From the NCBI GenBank assembly GCA_024690205.1, contig JAILCX010000004.1, forward strand, positions 123,245 through 187,244: 64,000 bases of DNA. The letters run 5' to 3'. The notes beneath the pieces were generated by a model that did not search any database, had not been told where the DNA came from, and saw only the letters and a program-made list of their open reading frames with translations. Source of the stretch: Lachnospiraceae bacterium (GTDB lineage Bacteria; Bacillota; Clostridia; Lachnospirales; Lachnospiraceae). The translations under genes were made by a program, and so were the position numbers. Below, piece by piece: positions 60,218 through 64,000 of this stretch. Position 1 is the stretch's first letter. Every line of letters begins with the position of its first letter.

Positions 60218-60327
60218 ATATATATGCGCGAAGTGCATTCCTGCTCTCACTTTCATAATATATCATAAGATTTTATGTCTGAACAAACTCTCCGACTGTC
60301 GATCATGTACCACTTAACACATTTATA

Positions 60328-60356
60328 TTGACAAAACTAATGATCATTAGTATTAT
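60328..60356 (+). promoter_or_regulatory. Promoter of the tetR-DUF998 operon
   Basis: Perfect TTGACA and TATTAT separated by 17 bases on the plus strand, 67 bases before the GTG start. Confidence 0.75.
60336..60351. promoter_or_regulatory. Perfect 16-bp palindromic operator in the promoter spacer
   Basis: ACTAATGATCATTAGT reads the same on both strands and fills the space between the -35 and -10, so a bound repressor would exclude RNA polymerase. The adjacent TetR regulator is the obvious ligand. Confidence 0.8.
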
Positions 60357-60422
60357 AACTAACAGGAATAAGCAAAGCCGGTGTGAATTATCCGGACTTA
60401 TTGAAAGGGGGAACAGCTTAAA

Positions 60423-61040
60423 GTGGGCAGAAAAGAGGAAATACTCTATGCAGCGCTTGAACTTGCGGCAAAAAACGGAATGAAGAGTGTATCAATGTCG
60501 CAGATCGCTGATAAGGTAGGGATCAAAGCACCGTCACTATACAATCACTTTAAATCCAAAGATGAACTCATAAGGGAGATGTATACATTCTTCAGAAATA
60601 AAGCCAAGGACGGAAGCGGTCAGGTATCTATGGATCCCTCAGAACTTACGGAAAAAAGTTTGGAAGATATACTGTTAAGTTCCGTTTCATCATACATGGG
60701 GATCGTTACGGATAAAAATATGCTTCAATTCTTCAAAGTTCTCTATTCGGAAAGGACCACTGATTCTGTGGCAGCTAAGATAATCGTTGAAGAAACTGAG
60801 CGCATGATCCGATCATCCAGAAACATGTTTTATGCATTTGTTGTTCACGACAAAGTAAAAAATGACAACATAGATATGGCAGCTATGACATATTCTCTGA
60901 CGATCCATTCACTTATAGATTACAGGATGGATATGCTAACAGCCGGATCGATCGAGGAATTTGGAGAGGATGGAAATCCTGTTCCGAAGAACATTACTGA
61001 TTTTATAAGATGGTTCAGCAATCAGATAGGAGTATTATAA
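60423..61040 (+). CDS. TetR-family transcriptional regulator
   Basis: A 205-residue regulator with the TetR helix-turn-helix: KEEILYAALELAAKNG, then VSMSQIADKVGIKAPSLYNHFKSKDELIREMY. The C-terminal helical ligand domain follows. Start is GTG 11 bases after GGGGG; no upstream ATG fits. It is cotranscribed with the DUF998 gene (stop and start overlap by one base) and very likely represses the operon through the 60336 palindrome. Confidence 0.92.
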   Translation: MGRKEEILYAALELAAKNGMKSVSMSQIADKVGIKAPSLYNHFKSKDELIREMYTFFRNKAKDGSGQVSMDPSELTEKSLEDILLSSVSSYMGIVTDKNMLQFFKVLYSERTTDSVAAKIIVEETERMIRSSRNMFYAFVVHDKVKNDNIDMAAMTYSLTIHSLIDYRMDMLTAGSIEEFGEDGNPVPKNITDFIRWFSNQIGVL

Positions 61041-61681
61041 TGAATAGAAAACTGATCAATTGGATAGGACTTCTGGGTGTGGCAGCGCTGGTATCATACG
61101 CGGTCGCTGCTTACTTCTGCAGAGCGGCATTTCCGGGATATAACTGGATGGAGTCTGCGGTAAGCGATCTTTCAGCAAGAACAGCGCCTTCCGCTCCGCT
61201 TTGGGATAAGCTTTCGGCAGTATTCTCCGTAGGTATAGTTTGTGATACGTGCGTTGCGATCTATGTATCCGAAAACAAGATCTCATCAAAGCTTTTCCGG
61301 GCCGGAATTTATATGTTTGTTGTTAAGAGTTGGATATCAGAATTAGGCTATGCCATGTTTCCTCTTGATGATGCGGGCAAAGAAATAAGTGGCTTTAACG
61401 AGACAATGCATATGATTGTTACCGCATTTGTAGTGGGCCTTTCCGTTATATCTTTGATCATACTATTTATAGCAGGCATCAGATACAGAGAAGTTAGAGA
61501 CCTGGGAATATGGGCCGGAGTATCTTTTGCCATGATGTTAATGGGGCCTGTAGGAATGGCATCTTTCCCGCCTGAATACTTTGGTATAGCCGAAAGATTC
61601 AGTATTTACGCCTCTGTCATATTCAGCGCGGTTCTCGGAATATTCCTTTTTAACGGTTTCAAAAAAGCTTTGGTCCCTTAG
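61040..61681 (+). CDS. DUF998 family membrane protein
   Basis: A 213-residue protein with about six membrane segments starting right at the N-terminus (LINWIGLLGVAALVSYAVAAY). GYNWMESAVSDLSA near residue 33 is the DUF998 signature, and FPLDDAG lies further on. Function is unknown for the family. GGAG seven bases before ATG 61040 fixes the start. Its TAG stop at 61679-61681 is completed by the first base of the RAYT element, so the native C-terminus may have been altered. Confidence 0.85.
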   Translation: MNRKLINWIGLLGVAALVSYAVAAYFCRAAFPGYNWMESAVSDLSARTAPSAPLWDKLSAVFSVGIVCDTCVAIYVSENKISSKLFRAGIYMFVVKSWISELGYAMFPLDDAGKEISGFNETMHMIVTAFVVGLSVISLIILFIAGIRYREVRDLGIWAGVSFAMMLMGPVGMASFPPEYFGIAERFSIYASVIFSAVLGIFLFNGFKKALVP

Positions 61682-61704
61682 GGACGGGGTTAGGGGTCCA
61701 TTTT
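61681..61704 (+). repeat. RAYT element, left terminal inverted repeat (24 bp)
   Basis: Starts GGGACGGGGTTAGGGG and ends CATTTT. It matches the inverted right end at 62551-62574 in 23 of 24 positions (C for T at position 18). Confidence 0.9.
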
Positions 61705-61786
61705 CGCAGATCATATTGCTTTTTCCGTTCAAATAGAATAAATTTATATATTATCTAATATCATATTCAAGTTTCTGGGAGAATAT

Positions 61787-62557
61787 ATGCCAAGAAAGCC
61801 ACGCATTTTCAGTCCGACCGGCATATATCATATCATTCTTCGTTCTATTAATCAGCATATCATCTTCGAAGAGGATGCCGATTATCAAAAGATGCTTTAC
61901 ATCCTATCTGACTGCAAAAGAACATTTGATATTGATATATATGCCTATTGTCTTATGGACAATCATATTCATCTACTAATCCATTCCGCAGAAGATCATT
62001 TAGCATCTTTCTTCCAAAGTCTGGGAACCCGTTTCGTCCGTTGGTACAACACCAAATATTCACGCTCGGGACACTTATTTCAAGATAGATATTACAGTAT
62101 CCCCGTGATCCAAAAACAACAATACCTATCTACACTTGCCTATATCCACAACAATCCTGTGAAATCCTCACTCTGTAGATATCCATCCGAATACCGATGG
62201 AGCAGTTGCAATGCTTATTATGGTCAAAAAAATCCCTTGGTCGACAAATCATTTTCTTTTGACATAGCCGGCTCAAAGGATCTTTTACTTCAGTATTTTT
62301 ACACCGATTCTACACATTTCGATGATTCTCAAGTCATACCTGCCTTGGAAAAAACCAGACGATTTATCCCTGACAAGGATGCACTGAACATTTTCAAGGA
62401 ATTCACTAAACTATCATCGGCCTCTGATGTGGTCAATCTCCCCAAAAGCCTTCGTAACAAGTACATAGCCATCCTTTACGAGAAAGGACTAACAAAAAAG
62501 CAAATTGCTCGCCTGATGGATGTATCGATATCCACCGTAAAGCGACATTCAAAATGA
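61787..62557 (+). CDS. REP-associated tyrosine transposase (TnpA-REP, HUH Y1)
   Basis: A 256-residue Y1-type HUH protein. It opens MPRKPRIFSPTGIYHIILRS; the HUH motif is HIH in MDNHIHLLI; GTRFVRWYNTKYSRSGHLFQDRYYSIPV is the RAYT signature with the candidate catalytic Tyr; NNPVKSSLCRYPSEYRWSS follows. The C-terminus carries a helix-turn-helix (LTKKQIARLMDVSISTVKRH) added to the nuclease. Related domesticated enzymes process REP hairpins. It looks intact. Codon use is more AT-rich than the surrounding genes. Confidence 0.93.
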   Translation: MPRKPRIFSPTGIYHIILRSINQHIIFEEDADYQKMLYILSDCKRTFDIDIYAYCLMDNHIHLLIHSAEDHLASFFQSLGTRFVRWYNTKYSRSGHLFQDRYYSIPVIQKQQYLSTLAYIHNNPVKSSLCRYPSEYRWSSCNAYYGQKNPLVDKSFSFDIAGSKDLLLQYFYTDSTHFDDSQVIPALEKTRRFIPDKDALNIFKEFTKLSSASDVVNLPKSLRNKYIAILYEKGLTKKQIARLMDVSISTVKRHSK

Positions 62558-62574
62558 ACCCCTAACCCCGTCCC
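62551..62574 (-). repeat. RAYT element, right terminal inverted repeat (24 bp)
   Basis: Inverted copy of 61681-61704 with one difference. It encodes the last residues and stop of the DNA glycosylase on the minus strand and the stop of the transposase on the plus strand. Confidence 0.9.
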
Positions 62575-63077
62575 CCCGAGTCCATAAAGATACTCCCTAT
62601 AGTTTTGCCCCAATTAAGGACCAGTTTTTCCACACTCCACGCAGCATTAGCCGGGCTGGTGGATGGAAGACAGACGGCTTTTATTCCAATCTCCTGTTCG
62701 ATGTATCTTTTATAATACTTTTCCGCGGTTTTTCCATTGACAAAAATGCCCTGAATATCAGCCGTTTTCAGAATCTTCGAAATGTCATTGACTATTACGT
62801 TATCAATGCTTGAATCGGACGATCCTTCAATATCACAGGAACCGATCACATCCCACAAAGCAACATGATGTACTCTCAAAAAAGCCTTCTTTTCGGGAAC
62901 AGTATCAGGTTCCTTATCAGAAAATACCGACGCGATCACTTTCCAAAAACGGTTCTGAGGATGTCCATAGAAGAACATTTGCTCTCGCGATTTCACAGAC
63001 GGAAAGCTTCCAAGAATAAGTATTTTTGATTCTTTGTCATAAAATGGCGGAATCGGGTGTATTATGTGTTCCTTCAA
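62562..63077 (-). CDS. DNA-deoxyinosine glycosylase (UDG superfamily)
   Basis: A 171-residue glycosylase of the hypoxanthine-DNA glycosylase (family 6 UDG) group. KILILGSFPSVKSREQMFFYGHPQNRFWKVI is the signature, VALWDVIGSCDIEGSSDSSI follows, and LPSTSPANAAW is the C-terminal motif. It removes deaminated bases to start base-excision repair. The C-terminal SGGRG and stop come from the RAYT end, so the last residues are not native. It overlaps the phosphatase gene by four bases. Confidence 0.88.
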   Translation of the reverse strand: MKEHIIHPIPPFYDKESKILILGSFPSVKSREQMFFYGHPQNRFWKVIASVFSDKEPDTVPEKKAFLRVHHVALWDVIGSCDIEGSSDSSIDNVIVNDISKILKTADIQGIFVNGKTAEKYYKRYIEQEIGIKAVCLPSTSPANAAWSVEKLVLNWGKTIGSIFMDSGGRG

Positions 63078-63571
63078 TTTCTTCGTCCTTCCCTATGAAA
63101 AAAGAAACCAAGCAAGAAAAATCTTCCAACCAGTTCATCTATGATCACCCTGTCACTGTATCCCAGCTTTTTTAAAATGATTGCTGAAACCACACCTGTC
63201 CGATCTTTTCCGGCTCCGCAAAAATACAAGACATTACTCTCTGCATTCATTATGGTGCTGATAATCTTATCCATCTGCTCGTCTATCATTCCAAGATAAG
63301 TTTCAGCCACCGCTTCAGGTGACTTCGGAGTATCCCCGCCGCCGGTTACAGGCAAATGATGGTAGATAAATCCTTTTTCATTTTCAAGTCTGCATGGCCG
63401 GGCTATGTACTCTTTTTCTTCCCGTAGATCAACAATAGTCGTAATATCATTTTGATAAAGCCATCTCACTTCATCATCCGTAAGCTTACCCGGATAATCA
63501 CTGCGAACATATCTGAAATTCCCGGTGGGAAGCACTCTTGTATTTAATGTCGTCTGTAGTATCGATCCCAT
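63074..63571 (-). CDS. Small tyrosine-specific protein phosphatase
   Basis: A 165-residue phosphatase of the bacterial dual-specificity type (Pfam Y_phosphatase3). The active-site loop is NVLYFCGAGKDRTGVVSAII (CX5R with Cys in FCGAGKDR), and TDDEVRWLYQNDITTIVDLREEKEY matches the N-terminal motif. Family members often run to about 240 residues; this one stops soon after the P-loop with a hydrophobic, basic tail (VGRFFLLGFFFHREGRRN), so a C-terminal deletion or frameshift is possible. Start ATG and the glycosylase overlap make a two-gene unit. Confidence 0.82.
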   Translation of the reverse strand: MGSILQTTLNTRVLPTGNFRYVRSDYPGKLTDDEVRWLYQNDITTIVDLREEKEYIARPCRLENEKGFIYHHLPVTGGGDTPKSPEAVAETYLGMIDEQMDKIISTIMNAESNVLYFCGAGKDRTGVVSAIILKKLGYSDRVIIDELVGRFFLLGFFFHREGRRN

Positions 63572-63574
63572 AAA

Positions 63575-64000
63575 TTACTTATCCATCCCTATCCATTGTA
63601 TGAAAGCCGTTTTGTCACTGCTGTTATACCCTGCCTGCTCATAAAAATGAAGCGTCTCCGGTTTCTTTGACCCTGTAAGCAACATCATTTTATAGCAATT
63701 CTCCTGCTCCGCGATCTTCTTTGCGTAAGTCAGGCACTCTCCTGCATAACCTTTTCTTCTGTGTTCGGCATGCGTTACTACATTTTCAACAAAAGCATAT
63801 GGCCGTACACTCCTTGAAAGATTCGGTATAATCACGCATACACAGGAGGATACAATCTGACCATCAATTTCATTCACGATCAGATGATGATTGGGATCTT
63901 CAAGAATCTGCTCCCATGTCTTCTCTAAGTGATTATCATGATCAGGAATACTATCTTCATGTAAAAACAGATACAGATCAAGCAATGCATCCAAATCCTC
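63575..64000 (-). CDS. GNAT-family N-acetyltransferase (5' end beyond the window)
   Basis: At least 142 codons; the frame is open at the right edge (EDLDALLDLYLF), typical of a few residues missing from the N-terminus. The acetyl-CoA site is FVENVVTHAEHRRKGYAGECLTYAKKIAE, with the R/Q-x-x-G-x-G/A pattern as RRKGYA, and ending in KPETLHFYEQAGY. The substrate is unknown. It ends three bases before the phosphatase gene. Confidence 0.87.
   Translation of the reverse strand, partial: EDLDALLDLYLFLHEDSIPDHDNHLEKTWEQILEDPNHHLIVNEIDGQIVSSCVCVIIPNLSRSVRPYAFVENVVTHAEHRRKGYAGECLTYAKKIAEQENCYKMMLLTGSKKPETLHFYEQAGYNSSDKTAFIQWIGMDK

Larger units (their letters stand above)
61681..62574 (+). mobile_element. 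RAYT (REP-associated tyrosine transposase) element, 894 bp
   Basis: A single transposase gene bounded by 24-bp near-perfect inverted repeats. The ends provide the stop codons of the convergent neighbours (61679-61681 and 62562-62564) and of the transposase itself (62555-62557). The tight fit suggests insertion between, or into the ends of, two convergent genes. I saw no obvious target-site duplication. Confidence 0.8.

Noticed and set aside
1..64000. Prophage, restriction-modification, toxin-antitoxin or CRISPR systems
   Set aside because: I looked on both strands and saw no integrase, capsid, methylase, cas or paired toxin genes; the XRE gene at 39455 has no toxin partner.

Overview
The window reads as a chromosomal segment of a motile anaerobic Firmicute, most likely a Lachnospiraceae member related to Butyrivibrio or Roseburia. 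The evidence is the gene order (comM-dprA ... topA-codY-flgB-flgC-fliE, a Bacillus/Clostridia arrangement), the flbD-motA-motB-fliL block inside the flagellar operon, a LacL/LacM-type split beta-galactosidase, frequent TTG/GTG starts with strong GGAGG ribosome sites, a class A RNase P RNA and moderate GC. The assignment is inferred from content, not from a database search.

Layout. 1-13.7 kb (minus strand) is one long flagellar operon, flgB-flgC-fliE-fliF-fliG-fliH-fliI-fliJ-motE/ylxF-like-fliK-flgD-TIGR02530-flgE-flbD-motA-motB-fliL, encoding rod, MS ring, switch, export ATPase, hook and stator; it runs off the left edge. A sigma-A-like promoter lies just upstream of flgB. 13.9-23.3 kb holds codY (with a probable autoregulatory CodY box), topA, a short prepilin peptidase, a HAD hydrolase, dprA, comM, pilT and a degenerate HD-GYP-like gene: a competence/type IV pilus neighbourhood. 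23.4-34.4 kb is housekeeping: hemW-lepA, rpsT, a trypsin-like lipoprotein, the RNase P RNA, then dgt-dnaG-rpoD-trmK-nucleoside kinase. 34.5-39.0 kb is a sugar-use unit, ptsI-lacL-lacM.

39.1-47.5 kb is more mosaic: tRNA-Leu(AAG) whose 3' end is duplicated about 170 bp downstream around a hairpin-rich insert; an XRE regulator divergent from a large polytopic membrane protein with two palindromic operators between them; a soluble histidine kinase; a membrane diguanylate cyclase; and two COG0523 (CobW-like) metallochaperone GTPases, one with a long His-rich tract and one fused to a DUF1980-like domain. 47.5-54.2 kb carries two coiled-coil proteins of unknown role around ispD, a second diguanylate cyclase, larE, a serine hydrolase, a TIGR01440 protein and tcdA.

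54.3-64 kb is an accessory region: an Lsa-like ABC-F ribosome-protection protein behind a classic transcription attenuator, a kinase-marR-flavodoxin operon, a CPBP protease-LytTR-DUF3021 operon resembling a streptococcal-style LytTR regulatory system, a tetR-DUF998 operon with a perfect palindrome in its promoter spacer, and a REP-associated (RAYT) transposase gene bounded by 24-bp near-perfect inverted repeats that supply the stop codons of both neighbouring genes. The right edge holds a DNA glycosylase, a small tyrosine phosphatase and a partial acetyltransferase.

No CRISPR array, prophage or complete new defence system is visible. The strongest candidates for something under-described are the LytTR-CPBP-DUF3021 unit, the ABC-F attenuator leader, the tRNA-end duplication, the RAYT element with possible solo copies, and the COG0523-DUF1980 fusion.
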